The notes beneath the pieces are model-generated. The model made no database searches. It was not told the origin of the DNA and was given only the letters and a program-made list of their open reading frames with translations. A DNA stretch of 20,098 bases. It comes from Bacillota bacterium (GTDB lineage: Bacteria; Bacillota_A; Clostridia; Tissierellales; Peptoniphilaceae). Every line of letters begins with the position of its first letter. The first letter of the stretch is position 1. The stretch is from NCBI GenBank assembly GCA_023418535.1, contig JAEZZN010000028.1:1-20098 (forward strand), in the 5' to 3' direction. Position numbers and translations under genes: made by a program. Shown piece after piece: positions 7,878 to 16,913 of this stretch.

Positions 7878-9268
7878 TATAGGCTCCTTTCTATTTCTTC
7901 TGCAATTTTTAATAATTTCATGTCTTCATTTCTATTTCCAGCAATTTGGATTGAACCTAGTCTTTCCTTAGAAATAGGTATTGATATTGCTGGAATATCG
8001 GATAAATTAGTAATTGTATTGAACATTCCAGTATCAAATGATGCAAATGAATCTTCGCTTGTTTCTCCTACTTTTCTTGGTAAATCAATTGTTGTAGGTG
8101 TTAATATTACATCATATTTATCTAGTAATTCATTTATTTGACTTCTAACTTTATGTCTAATTTCCATTGCTTTTTTGTAGTATTTTTGGTCTGTATCTTT
8201 AGATGAGAAATAATTTCCCAAAGCTATTCTTCTCTTTACTTCTTCACCAAAATGTTTACTTCTATTAGAAATATAAAAATCTTCTGTTGAATTATATTCT
8301 TCAACTGATTCTCCAAATCTTAAACCATCTATTTTAGCAATGTTTGATTCTACTTCTACAGACATAATTACTGTATAAACTTGATTTAATACTTCTAGAT
8401 GCTGAAGTTCTACCTCTTCAATTACTGCCCCTTTAGATTTGATTTTTTCAAGACTTTCATCAAATAAAGTTTTAATTTCTGGGTTTACATTATATTCATC
8501 TTTTAATTTTATAGTGGCAATTTTTATATCACTTAAATTTATATCTTCATCGAATTCCTGTAAATCATGTGAAGTGAAGTCCATATCAGATTTTCCACGT
8601 GATGCATCAAATAAAACTCTAATATCTTCTACATTATTTGCCATAATTCCAACTCTATCAAAACTATTTGACATTGAAATTACGCCATATCTAGATATTG
8701 CACCATATGTAGGTGCAAAACCTACTATATTACAAAAATCTGCTGGTGTTCTAACTGAACCACCTGTGTCAGTTCCAAACCCTACAACTGATTCTTCTGC
8801 AGCAATTGAAGTAGCTGTACCTGATGAGGAACCTCCTGGATTTAAACTAGGATCAAAAGGATTGATGGATGCTCCAAAATATGAAGTTTCAGATGATGAT
8901 CCCATCGCATATTCGTCCATATTTGCCTTTCCAACGATTATTGCATCTGTCTGTTTTAACTTTTCAATTATATCCGCATCAAAAAATGGTACAAAATTTG
9001 ATAATGATTCTGATGCTGCTGTTGTTCTCAAACCATCTGTAAGTATATTATCTTTTACAGCAACTGGAACTCCAAATAGTCCATCTATTTCAAAACCATT
9101 TTTAATTTTTTCATCAAGTTCTTTTGCTTGATTTAATGCTTCTTCTTTATTTAATGTAATATATGAATTGTATTTATTGTTTTCAATATTTTCATATATT
9201 TTTTCTATATATGAGGTTACCGTTAATTCCCCATTTCTATACTTTTCATGTAATGTTTTAATATCCAT
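7877..9268 (-). CDS. gatA: Asp/Glu-tRNA amidotransferase subunit A
   Basis: Glutaminase subunit (463 aa) of GatCAB. It releases ammonia from glutamine, which is channelled to GatB. It belongs to the amidase-signature family, and the Ser-cisSer-Lys triad is visible: K72 in VAVKDNI, S147 in NPGGSSSG, and the nucleophile S171 in DTGGSVRTPA. The flanking MDEYAMGSSSETS block (117-129) and the C-terminal ISIPISKERLGSIQIAG are typical. Length is slightly short for the family (about 480 aa), with a compact C-terminus. It lies 7 nt after gatC and ends in a 1-nt overlap with gatB. A long antisense frame over this gene is a codon-usage shadow. Confidence 0.97.
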   Translation of the reverse strand: MDIKTLHEKYRNGELTVTSYIEKIYENIENNKYNSYITLNKEEALNQAKELDEKIKNGFEIDGLFGVPVAVKDNILTDGLRTTAASESLSNFVPFFDADIIEKLKQTDAIIVGKANMDEYAMGSSSETSYFGASINPFDPSLNPGGSSSGTATSIAAEESVVGFGTDTGGSVRTPADFCNIVGFAPTYGAISRYGVISMSNSFDRVGIMANNVEDIRVLFDASRGKSDMDFTSHDLQEFDEDINLSDIKIATIKLKDEYNVNPEIKTLFDESLEKIKSKGAVIEEVELQHLEVLNQVYTVIMSVEVESNIAKIDGLRFGESVEEYNSTEDFYISNRSKHFGEEVKRRIALGNYFSSKDTDQKYYKKAMEIRHKVRSQINELLDKYDVILTPTTIDLPRKVGETSEDSFASFDTGMFNTITNLSDIPAISIPISKERLGSIQIAGNRNEDMKLLKIAEEIERSL

Positions 9269-9275
9269 AACTCAC

Positions 9276-9557
9276 CTAATCTTCCAATATTTTATCTAAT
9301 TTGAAATAACCATATTCTCTATGTTTTGTGTTTTGAAATATCAATTCTCTATCAGTTGATTCTTCTATCTCATCCTCTCTTAATTGAGAAAAAATTTCAG
9401 AAGTAATTTCAAAATATTCTCCACTTTCAGTAGAATAGTCCATAATATGATCAACCATTTCAACTACTTTTATAAATTTAGATATTTGTATCTCCCTTTC
9501 TTTCTTATCTTCAGGAAGTCTTAAATATGCTCTATTATAATATCTTTCTACATTCAT
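9276..9557 (-). CDS. gatC: Asp/Glu-tRNA amidotransferase subunit C
   Basis: Small stabilising subunit (93 aa) that wraps around GatA and GatB. It is recognised mainly by size, position directly before gatA, and the shape of the family. The helical first half (LPEDKKEREIQISKFIKVVE, about 18-37) resembles the GatC N-terminal helices, and the C-terminal YGYFKLDKILED resembles the usual GYFkVPkvie-type end. The middle is divergent. The start overlaps the ligA stop by 4 nt. Alone the sequence would be a moderate match, but the gatCAB context makes it secure. Confidence 0.85.
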   Translation of the reverse strand: MNVERYYNRAYLRLPEDKKEREIQISKFIKVVEMVDHIMDYSTESGEYFEITSEIFSQLREDEIEESTDRELIFQNTKHREYGYFKLDKILED

Positions 9558-11542
9558 TTTTTTAACCTTTCCAAAAATTCATTTAATTCTTGATTTTCAT
9601 ACACTTTTATATTTAATTCTTTAGCTTTAGTTAGTTTTGAACCTGCGCTCTTTCCTGCTAAAACTAGATCTGTTGAATTAGATACTTGAGATGTGACTTT
9701 CGCTCCCATATTTTTCAATGTATCTTGAATTTCTTTACGATTATATCCTTCTATCGTTCCAGTAACTACAATTGTTAGTCCTTCTAATTCATCAGACTTT
9801 TCTTCATCCATCTCTTCAAATATTATACCTTTATCCAATAGTTTTCGTAAAGCATATTCTATATGTTCATCATTAAAATAGTCTAGGATTCCCTTTGCAG
9901 TTATATCTCCTATATCATTTACTTTTATCAATTCTTCAAAACTCGCATTTTTTATATTTTCTAAACTATTGAAATATTCAACTAAATCTTGTGCAGTTTT
10001 TACTCCAACATTCGGAATTCCAAGTGCATATATAAATGATGAAAGTTTTACATTTTTTGATTTTTCAATCGATTCAAGAGTGTTATTCACCTTTTTATCT
10101 TTAAATCCTTCAAGTTTATATAAATCATCTGCTGTTAAATCATATAAATCGTCGATTTCAGATATATCTAAAACTTCAATCATTTTTTCTATTGTTTTTT
10201 CTGATAACCCTTCAATATTCATCGCTTCCCTTGAAGCAAAATGAGTTAATCTTGCACTCATTTGTGGCTTACAATCAATTGCATTTGGACAATATATGTG
10301 TACATTATCATATATCAATTTAGTATGACAATATGGACAATAAACTGGTTTTTCAATTTCAGTAGTGCCATCTAAATCTTCATCAATTGCAGTAAGTATC
10401 TCTGGTATAACATCATTAGATCTTCGTATGATAACCTCTGAACCAAGTCTTACTTTTTTTCTTAAAATATCATCATAATTATTCAATGTTGCTCTTTGAA
10501 CCGTAACCCCATCGATATCAACTGGATCTAAAAGTGCTACAGGAGTCACTTTTCCAGTTCGTCCAACATTCCATATTACTTCTTTTATGATAGTTGTATA
10601 TTTTTCTGCTTCAAATTTATAAGCAATTGCCCATCTAGGGAATTTATTAGTATAACCTAAAACTTGCCTTGTTCTAAAATCATTTATTTTAATAACTACA
10701 CCATCGGTTAATACATCTATTTCTTTTCTCAATGTACCAATTTTTTCAATTACTTGTATAAGGCTTTGAAAATCTTTAACTTTTTCTAAAAATGGGTATG
10801 TATTAAATCCATTTTCTTTTAAGAAATTAAATACTTCTATTTGAGAATCAATTATATCTTCTTGTATATAAGTTATATTATATAAATAGCATTCTAAATG
10901 TCTTGATCTTGTAACTTTTGGATCAAGATTTCTCAATGCTCCAGCAGCTGCATTTCTAGCATTTTTTAACTTTTCTTCGTTAGTTTCATTATATTTCTTC
11001 AAACTTGATAAAGGCATTACACCTTCTCCGGAAACCTCAATTAATCCCTTATAATCTATACTTGTAGGGATGGATTTAATAGTCTTTACTTGAGGTAGAA
11101 TCTCTTCTCCTATAACTCCAGTACCTCTTGTTGCAGCATTTATAAGTTTACCATTATTATATGTTAGATTAATAGTAAGTCCATCAAATTTTAATTCAAC
11201 TACATATTCAATTTCTGGTAATTTATCTGAATTAGAATTAATGTATTCCTCACGAAGCCTATTTGCTCTTTGCATCCACGCTTCAATTTCTTCATATGAT
11301 TGAGCCTTGTCAAGAGAATAAAGCCTTCCAAGATGTGTGTGCTTAACAAATTTATCGAGTACCTTGTCTCCAACCACTTGTGTCGGAGAATCTTCTAAAA
11401 TAACACCTTCTGTTTCTTCTAAATCTCTTAGCTCATAGTACAAAGCATCATATTCAGTATCTGAAACTAAAGGATCATCTAATGTGTAATAATGATAATT
11501 AAGCTCTTTTATTTTGTCTATTAACTCTCTCATTCTTTCCAT
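9554..11542 (-). CDS. ligA: NAD-dependent DNA ligase
   Basis: Seals nicks in DNA during replication and repair using NAD+ (662 aa, normal length). Order of domains: Ia domain with YHYYTLDDPLVSDTEYD (16-32), adenylation domain with catalytic Lys118 in ELKFDG, an OB region around residues 310-390, a zinc finger with CPYC...YCPNAIDC (about 403-427), HhH repeats (about 430-580), and a C-terminal BRCT domain (about 585-660, GLTIVVTGTIEGYNR). The usually invariant RGDGxxGED block reads RGTGVIGEE (139-147), and the following N of TxNxRTI is Q. The catalytic Lys and the Arg/Gly/Glu residues are kept, so activity is expected. This pattern probably marks a clostridial-type LigA subgroup. The start ATG follows GAGG; pcrA ends 7 nt upstream. 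Confidence 0.96.
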   Translation of the reverse strand: MERMRELIDKIKELNYHYYTLDDPLVSDTEYDALYYELRDLEETEGVILEDSPTQVVGDKVLDKFVKHTHLGRLYSLDKAQSYEEIEAWMQRANRLREEYINSNSDKLPEIEYVVELKFDGLTINLTYNNGKLINAATRGTGVIGEEILPQVKTIKSIPTSIDYKGLIEVSGEGVMPLSSLKKYNETNEEKLKNARNAAAGALRNLDPKVTRSRHLECYLYNITYIQEDIIDSQIEVFNFLKENGFNTYPFLEKVKDFQSLIQVIEKIGTLRKEIDVLTDGVVIKINDFRTRQVLGYTNKFPRWAIAYKFEAEKYTTIIKEVIWNVGRTGKVTPVALLDPVDIDGVTVQRATLNNYDDILRKKVRLGSEVIIRRSNDVIPEILTAIDEDLDGTTEIEKPVYCPYCHTKLIYDNVHIYCPNAIDCKPQMSARLTHFASREAMNIEGLSEKTIEKMIEVLDISEIDDLYDLTADDLYKLEGFKDKKVNNTLESIEKSKNVKLSSFIYALGIPNVGVKTAQDLVEYFNSLENIKNASFEELIKVNDIGDITAKGILDYFNDEHIEYALRKLLDKGIIFEEMDEEKSDELEGLTIVVTGTIEGYNRKEIQDTLKNMGAKVTSQVSNSTDLVLAGKSAGSKLTKAKELNIKVYENQELNEFLERLKK

Positions 11543-11549
11543 AATAGCC

Positions 11550-13748
11550 TCAAATCTTCTTTAATTTTGCTAATTTAGCATCTAATTTTTTCAAGCCTGC
11601 TTTTTCGAAATTCACTAGCAATTCGTCTCCATCATCTTTTTCTGTTATGGATATTACCATTCCTTTTCCAAATTTTTTATGCATGACTGTATTGCCAATA
11701 TTAAATTTCATATTAAGTGAATCTTCAAATCGCTTTTTCTTTTCCTGAATTTCTTGACGTATTCTTTCTCTCTTCATTTCAAATGAATCGAATATATCAT
11801 CATAAGAAAAAGATTGTGTTTCTTGAACCTTAGGTTTTTCTTCATCTAAATATTCTATAATTTCATCAATGAATCTAGATCTTTTTGTATATGAACTTCT
11901 TCCATACATGGTTCTTGTAGATGCTGAAGAAATAAATAATCTTTGTTTTGCTCTTGTTATTGCAACATAACAAAGTCTTCTTTCTTCTTCTAGTCCACCT
12001 TCTTCAATAGTTCTAAGACTTGGAAATAGCCCATCTTCCATTCCCGCTAAAAATACTACATCATATTCTAGTCCTTTTGCAGCGTGAATTGTCATCAAAC
12101 TAATTCCATTTGACTCTTCAGTTTTATCAGTATCCGAAAGTAAATTTACATTTTGTAGATAGTCATAAACTGTTGCATCTTCATGTGTTTTTTCAAATTC
12201 TGCAACAGCTGTAATTAACTGACCGATATTTTCTATTCTTGATGCATCCTCAATCTTTTTTGAACTTTCAAGCATTTTTTTGTATCCAGACTTTTCATAT
12301 ATTTCTTCAACTAAATCTGTAACTAAATAATCATCAATTAAATTAATAAAACTTTGCATTTCATATGCAAAATTACGAAGCTTCATAATAGCTCCTTTTG
12401 ATAATTCATTTGAAATCGCATCATCAAATATTGCATCAAACATAGATTGATTAGTTTGATTTGCAAAGAATTCTAAATTATTTACCGTAGTATCACCAAT
12501 TCCCCTTTTTGGTAAATTTATTATTCTTCTAAGAGATAAATTATCATCTGGATTTGCAATAAATTGAACATATGCAAGTATGTCTTTAACTTCCCTTCTA
12601 TCGTAGAATTTAAGACCACCCACTATTTTATGAGAAATATGATTTTCCATTAATTTCTCTTCCAAAACTCTCGACTGTGCATTAGTTCTATAAAGTATTG
12701 CCATTTCAGATAAATCATATCCTTTATGTTGCATTTGTTGAATTTTTAGGACAATATCTGATGCCTCTTCATATTCTGAAGAGGAATTTCTATATATTGG
12801 TTTTTCTCCTACTGAATTATCAGTCCAAAGATTTTTTTCTTTTCTCTCAATATTATTTTTTATTAAAGCATTTGCCGCATCCAAAATCTTTGTAGTTGAT
12901 CGATAATTTTGTTCTAACAATATAACTTTTGCTTTTTTAAAATCTTTTTCAAAATTTAGAATATTTGAAATATCTGCACCTCTCCATGAGTAAATAGACT
13001 GATCACTATCACCTACCACGCAAATATTTCCATGAACTTTTGTAAATAATTTAATTAATTCATATTGTGCTTTATTTGTATCTTGATATTCATCTACAAA
13101 TACGTATTTAAATTTATTAGCATAATAATTTAATGTTTCATCATCTTTTTTCAATAAACTTATAGTCTTAATGATTAAATCATCGAAATCAACTGCATTA
13201 TTCGCCTTTTTTCTTTTTTCATATTCTTCATAAATTTGTGCAGTATTTCTTTGTTTCTCATAAAATGCTTTATCTAGTAATTCTGATGGTTTAACAAAAT
13301 TATTTTTACTATCTGAAATTACATAGATTACTTCAGCAATGGATAAAAACTTTTCATCAATTTTCAAATCTTTCATTATTTGCTTAATTAATTGTTTTGA
13401 ATCTTGAGTATCATAAATAGTAAAATTTTGTTTATATCCTATTTTTTCAATATTTCTTCTAAGTATTCTCGAACATATACTATGAAATGTCCCAATCCAC
13501 ATATGATCTACATTTTTCTCTAAAAGTCTTGAAACTCTATCTTTCATTTCATTTGCAGCTTTATTTGTGAATGTAAATGCTAAAATATCAAATTCTGAAG
13601 CCAATTTATTTTCTATTAAATATGCGATTTTTCTTGTAAGTACCGTTGTCTTTCCAGAACCAGCACCAGCAAGTATCAAAATTGGTCCATCTGTAGTGTT
13701 TACAGCTTCTTTTTGTTCATTGTTAAGATTTCTAAGTAATACTGACAT
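11550..13748 (-). CDS. pcrA: ATP-dependent DNA helicase PcrA/UvrD
   Basis: 3'-5' superfamily 1A helicase (732 aa) acting in nucleotide-excision repair, replication restart and removal of recombinase filaments. All SF1 motifs are present: Walker A AGAGSGKT (27-34), Ia FTFTNKAANEM (58-68), II VFVDEYQDT (216-224), III GDSDQSIYSWRGAD (246-259), IV EQNYRST (279-285), V LMTIHAAKGLEYDVVF and VI EERRLCYVAITRAKQRL. The C-terminus carries the PcrA-type Tudor-like tail (GNTVMHKKFGKGMVISI, about 690-706), which in known PcrA contacts RNA polymerase. The tail supports PcrA rather than Rep. The start ATG follows AGGGG and lies inside the end of tsaD (17-nt overlap). Confidence 0.96.
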   Translation of the reverse strand: MSVLLRNLNNEQKEAVNTTDGPILILAGAGSGKTTVLTRKIAYLIENKLASEFDILAFTFTNKAANEMKDRVSRLLEKNVDHMWIGTFHSICSRILRRNIEKIGYKQNFTIYDTQDSKQLIKQIMKDLKIDEKFLSIAEVIYVISDSKNNFVKPSELLDKAFYEKQRNTAQIYEEYEKRKKANNAVDFDDLIIKTISLLKKDDETLNYYANKFKYVFVDEYQDTNKAQYELIKLFTKVHGNICVVGDSDQSIYSWRGADISNILNFEKDFKKAKVILLEQNYRSTTKILDAANALIKNNIERKEKNLWTDNSVGEKPIYRNSSSEYEEASDIVLKIQQMQHKGYDLSEMAILYRTNAQSRVLEEKLMENHISHKIVGGLKFYDRREVKDILAYVQFIANPDDNLSLRRIINLPKRGIGDTTVNNLEFFANQTNQSMFDAIFDDAISNELSKGAIMKLRNFAYEMQSFINLIDDYLVTDLVEEIYEKSGYKKMLESSKKIEDASRIENIGQLITAVAEFEKTHEDATVYDYLQNVNLLSDTDKTEESNGISLMTIHAAKGLEYDVVFLAGMEDGLFPSLRTIEEGGLEEERRLCYVAITRAKQRLFISSASTRTMYGRSSYTKRSRFIDEIIEYLDEEKPKVQETQSFSYDDIFDSFEMKRERIRQEIQEKKKRFEDSLNMKFNIGNTVMHKKFGKGMVISITEKDDGDELLVNFEKAGLKKLDAKLAKLKKI

Positions 13749-14784
13749 TTTGCCCCTTTTCTAATCCAAGATTTGGTATTACATTTAATTTCAAATCGTC
13801 TGCACCATATTCTAAATAATTATAATATCCAGCGGCAGCAATCATTGCCGCATTATCTGTAGAAAGTGATAATGGTGGATAATAAAATTCTATATCTAAT
13901 TCTTCTAATTTTTTAGCCAATTCTTCATTAAGTAGTTTATTGGCAGCAACTCCACCAGATAATACAAATTTATCATAATTTTTCTCTTTAATAAGTCTTA
14001 TGGATTTTTCCACCAATACATCAACAACAGCTTGTTGGAATGACGCTGCTACATCATTTACATTTATTTCATTCCCTGCCATTTTTTCTTTATTTAGATA
14101 ATTAAGAACAGCAGTCTTAAGTCCACTAAAACTAAAATCATATGAATCTTTTTCAAGCATAATTCTTGGGAATTCCATAGCATGTGGATTTCCTGATTCT
14201 GCAGCTTTTTGTATAGCTGGACCTCCTGGATAACCAAGACCCAATGATCTTGATACTTTATCAAAACTTTCTCCTGCAGCATCATCTCGGGTTTGTCCTA
14301 TAACTACATATTCTGTATGAGTAAGTACTTCTACAAGATAAGTATGTCCACCAGAAACTACAAGAGATATAAATGGAGGATCTAATTCTTCAAACTCTAG
14401 ATAGTTTGCACATATATGCCCTTCCATATGATTTACTCCAATTATTGGTTTATCAATAGCAAGCGACAATCCCTTTGCATAAGAAACCCCTACAAGTAAT
14501 GCTCCTACAAGCCCTGGTCCTTTAGTTACAGCAATTAAATCAATATCATCAAATGTTTTATTTGCTTCTTCTAAAGATTCTTTAACCACATAATTAATAG
14601 CTTGAAGATGTTCTCTTGAAGCTATTTCTGGCACTACTCCACCATATTTTTTATGTGTTTTTATTTGACTAAATACCGTATTTGATAATATTTTATTTCC
14701 ATTTTCTATCACTGAAACTGATGTTTCATCACATGATGATTCAATTCCAAGTGTTATAAATTTTTCTTTTATTAAATCTGTCAT
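13732..14784 (-). CDS. tsaD: tRNA t6A37 threonylcarbamoyltransferase TsaD
   Basis: Transfers the threonylcarbamoyl group to A37 of ANN-decoding tRNAs, together with TsaB and TsaE (350 aa, normal length). It has the ASKHA fold of the Kae1/Qri7/TsaD family: GIESSCDETS (13-22), GGVVPEIASREH (48-59), KGPGLVGALLVG (88-99), metal-binding His119 and His123 in NHMEGH, LVVSGGHT (141-148), and FSGLKTAV plus SGGVAANK further on. The start ATG at 14784 is preceded by GGGGT and lies 22 nt after rimI. The gene overlaps pcrA by 17 nt. tsaE, tsaB, rimI and tsaD lie together, so the t6A transfer complex is encoded here. TsaC/Sua5, the first enzyme of the pathway, is not in the window. Confidence 0.96.
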   Translation of the reverse strand: MTDLIKEKFITLGIESSCDETSVSVIENGNKILSNTVFSQIKTHKKYGGVVPEIASREHLQAINYVVKESLEEANKTFDDIDLIAVTKGPGLVGALLVGVSYAKGLSLAIDKPIIGVNHMEGHICANYLEFEELDPPFISLVVSGGHTYLVEVLTHTEYVVIGQTRDDAAGESFDKVSRSLGLGYPGGPAIQKAAESGNPHAMEFPRIMLEKDSYDFSFSGLKTAVLNYLNKEKMAGNEINVNDVAASFQQAVVDVLVEKSIRLIKEKNYDKFVLSGGVAANKLLNEELAKKLEELDIEFYYPPLSLSTDNAAMIAAAGYYNYLEYGADDLKLNVIPNLGLEKGQNVSIT

Positions 14785-14806
14785 AATTACCCCATTCTAA
14801 ACCGAT

Positions 14807-15247
14807 TTAATCTTGTAAATTTCCTCTTTGCATAATATATGCATCTTCTCCAAGACCATAATAATTTTTTCTTGTATATAAAATCTCTAGACCAAATTTT
14901 TTATATAAATTTATAGCAGCCAAATTCTCTGTACTAACTTCAAGATAAATGATTTGTTTCTTTTTCATTCTCCTAATCAATTCATTCATAATATCCGAAG
15001 CATATCCTCTTCTTCGAAAATCAGGATGAATTGCAAAATGATTTATATTTATCTCATCAAGATAATCGCTATAAAACATATATCCTATCAATTTATTATC
15101 TACTTCTAAACCAATCGTTTTATTATTTTCCCCTTCAAACTCAATAAAAAAAGCTTCAAGTGGCCATGGATTTGGAAAAAACTTCTCTATTTCTACTAAT
15201 GTATCGATATCTTTTTCTTCTAAATTTCTATAATATTTATTTTCCAA
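14807..15247 (-). CDS. rimI: RimI-type GNAT N-acetyltransferase
   Basis: GNAT acetyltransferase (146 aa). RimI acetylates the N-terminal alanine of ribosomal protein bS18, and broader Nα-acetylation has been described for the family. The acetyl-CoA binding motif is FAIHPDFRRRGYASDIM (71-87), with RRRGYA as the pyrophosphate loop. The C-terminal block NLYKKFGLEILYTRKNYY...EDAYIM is characteristic of RimI rather than generic GNATs. The N-terminal PNPWPLEAF (25-33) also matches RimI. The start lies inside the end of tsaB (11-nt overlap). Linkage of rimI with tsaB and tsaD is widespread, which supports the assignment. The substrate is inferred from family. Confidence 0.92.
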   Translation of the reverse strand: MENKYYRNLEEKDIDTLVEIEKFFPNPWPLEAFFIEFEGENNKTIGLEVDNKLIGYMFYSDYLDEININHFAIHPDFRRRGYASDIMNELIRRMKKKQIIYLEVSTENLAAINLYKKFGLEILYTRKNYYGLGEDAYIMQRGNLQD

Positions 15248-15914
15248 AACTAATCTCCGCTTGAGACTTTCTCAAATAATTTGGTGTAATATCAAAAGTA
15301 TTATCTATTTCACCCTTTTCATATTTTTCTTTTGCAAGTACTGCAATATTTCTAGAAATCCCATTATTCAATCCAGGATGTGATAATCTAACATTTGAAA
15401 ACTCTTTAATTATATTTGGAAGTTTGCTAATTGATTCCCCGACAATTGTAATTTTATCTATTTCTTGAATTCTCTTTTCAAGTTCATTTTCTTCAATTAT
15501 TTCTTCAAATTGCATTTCCAATTGGTCATTATTCCATTTATATAATCCTGCAAAATATCTCTTTCCTCTTGCATCAATAATCGCAAGTACATATCCATCA
15601 TTCATAATCGAATAAGCCATTCCTTTTAATGTTGAGACCCCAATTATTGGCTTATCAAGTGCTTGAGCCATTGCTTTTAATGAAGTCATACCTATTCTAA
15701 GTCCTGTAAATGATCCTGGCCCTTTGGCAATCGCAAATAAATCTATATCATTTGCTTTAATTTTAAGATCATCTAGCATTCTTTTTATTAGTGGAACTAA
15801 CATTTCTGAATGAGTCTCTTCTTGATTGATACTTGAATCGGCTATTATTTTATCATCTTCTAATATACTTATTGACGACATCATAGTTGATGTATCTACC
15901 GCTAAAACTCTCAT
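15237..15914 (-). CDS. tsaB: tRNA t6A biosynthesis protein TsaB
   Basis: Non-catalytic ASKHA partner (225 aa) that dimerises with TsaD and is needed for t6A formation. The N-terminal MRVLAVDTSTMMSSISIL is the family start, THSEMLVPLI follows at 35-43, and the diagnostic AKGPGSFTGLRIG occupies 63-75. Compared with TsaD it lacks the two metal histidines and is shorter, as expected for TsaB. Length is normal (about 220-240 aa). The start overlaps the tsaE stop by 1 nt (TAATG), and the end overlaps rimI. Confidence 0.95.
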   Translation of the reverse strand: MRVLAVDTSTMMSSISILEDDKIIADSSINQEETHSEMLVPLIKRMLDDLKIKANDIDLFAIAKGPGSFTGLRIGMTSLKAMAQALDKPIIGVSTLKGMAYSIMNDGYVLAIIDARGKRYFAGLYKWNNDQLEMQFEEIIEENELEKRIQEIDKITIVGESISKLPNIIKEFSNVRLSHPGLNNGISRNIAVLAKEKYEKGEIDNTFDITPNYLRKSQAEISFGK

Positions 15915-16354
15915 TAAATCTCTCCCATTTCAGAAAATCTGTCGACATTTCCTTTTATTTCAATCGTTCTTTTATCATCTACCTGTGTAATTACTATTTC
16001 AATCATATCTTCTGGTAAATAGTCACCACCCATTGCAGCCCATTCTATAAAAGTAATTCCATCTGGATAAAAATATGTTTCATAATCTATTTGTTCTAAT
16101 TCACTAGGATCTTCAAGTCTATATAAATCCAAGTGATTAATTTGAAAATCACCATAATAAATATTTACTATTGCAAATGTAGGTGAAGTAACATAATCAT
16201 CAACACCTAATTCCTTTGCCAAATATTGTACCAATGTTGTTTTCCCCGCTCCTAAATCACCTATAAGAGAAATAACATCTCCCTTTTGCAATTTTGAAGC
16301 TAATTTCCTAGCAAATTTTTCTAAATCTTCTAAATTTTCTATTTTAAATTTCAT
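15914..16354 (-). CDS. tsaE: tRNA t6A biosynthesis ATPase TsaE
   Basis: P-loop ATPase (146 aa) that binds the TsaD-TsaB complex and resets it between cycles. Motifs: Walker A GDLGAGKTT (32-40), SPTF (57-60), HLDLYRL (74-80) and IEW (103-105), the standard TsaE set. It is the first gene of the eleven-gene minus-strand operon. The start ATG follows AAGGAAGAG (about 4 nt spacing), and a TATAAT -10 box lies upstream. Length is normal (about 140-155 aa). Confidence 0.95.
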   Translation of the reverse strand: MKFKIENLEDLEKFARKLASKLQKGDVISLIGDLGAGKTTLVQYLAKELGVDDYVTSPTFAIVNIYYGDFQINHLDLYRLEDPSELEQIDYETYFYPDGITFIEWAAMGGDYLPEDMIEIVITQVDDKRTIEIKGNVDRFSEMGEI

Positions 16355-16382
16355 AACTCTTCCTTAAATCACAGTTATAATA

Positions 16383-16388
16383 ATTATA
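16383..16388 (-). promoter_or_regulatory. -10 box of the tsaE-led operon
   Basis: On the minus strand TATAAT is found about 30 nt upstream of the tsaE ATG. No good -35 box is seen at 17 nt (best TTTTAA, 3 of 6 matches). The assignment rests on the perfect -10 and its position in the divergent intergenic gap. Confidence 0.5.
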
Positions 16389-16410
16389 TCAAATATAGTT
16401 ATTTTTTAAA

Positions 16411-16439
16411 ATGAACTATTAAAATATATATGGTAAAAT
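16411..16439 (+). promoter_or_regulatory. Candidate promoter of the deoxyribosyltransferase-like gene
   Basis: An extended -10, TGG-TAAAAT (16431-16439), has a weak -35 (ATGAAC, 16411-16416) 17 nt upstream. It lies 24 nt before the chosen ATG and is divergent from the tsaE promoter, so the two may interfere with each other. Confidence 0.45.
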
Positions 16440-16463
16440 ATAAGAAAATTAGTGGGGGTTTTT

Positions 16464-16913
16464 ATGAAATTATATTTGGCAGGATCATTATTTAATGAAG
16501 CAGAAGTGCAACAAAGAAAACTTGAAGGAAATCTCTTAAGAGAAAATTTTCCTAATCTTGATATATTCAATCCAATTGACCAACCTTTCAATGAAGATAA
16601 ACAGACTCTTCCAACTCCTATCGACATTTATAATGGAGATACAAAGGCTGTAGAAGAATGCGATATATTTATTGCAGATCTTACAAATGAAGATTCTGGT
16701 GTAATGGTTGAACTTGGTATTGCTCTATATACTAATACAAAATTAATTATTGGTATCAACTCTGATATTAGACTCCAATCAGCAAGTAAATACGATGTTC
16801 CAACATATGGTATGAATCATTATGTATTAGGTGCAATTTTAAAACACGGGAAATTTGTAAGATCATTCAATGAAGCTATTGACGAAATTAAGAAGTTTTT
16901 AGAAAACAATTAA
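16464..16913 (+). CDS. Nucleoside 2-deoxyribosyltransferase-like protein
   Basis: Predicted cytoplasmic enzyme (149 aa from the chosen start) of the nucleoside 2-deoxyribosyltransferase family, which moves deoxyribose between bases or hydrolyses (deoxy)nucleotide N-glycosidic bonds. Seen: MKLYLAGSLFNEAE at the N-terminus and the active-site region AVEECDIFIADLTNEDSGVM, then VELGIAL. Glu83 in the VELGIA motif is the likely nucleophile. An in-frame GTG at 16452 exists, but ATG 16464 is preferred because GGGGG (16454-16458) lies 5 nt upstream of it and the protein then begins at the first strand. The deoxynucleoside kinase 2 kb downstream suggests salvage. It could be a deoxynucleoside 5'-monophosphate glycosidase-like member, and the substrate is unknown. 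Confidence 0.82.
   Translation: MKLYLAGSLFNEAEVQQRKLEGNLLRENFPNLDIFNPIDQPFNEDKQTLPTPIDIYNGDTKAVEECDIFIADLTNEDSGVMVELGIALYTNTKLIIGINSDIRLQSASKYDVPTYGMNHYVLGAILKHGKFVRSFNEAIDEIKKFLENN

Noticed and set aside
8439..9131. Long plus-strand open frame of 230 codons opposite gatA
   Set aside because: It lies entirely antisense to a well-conserved gatA with intact catalytic residues. Its Ser/Ile-rich composition is what the complement of gatA codons gives.
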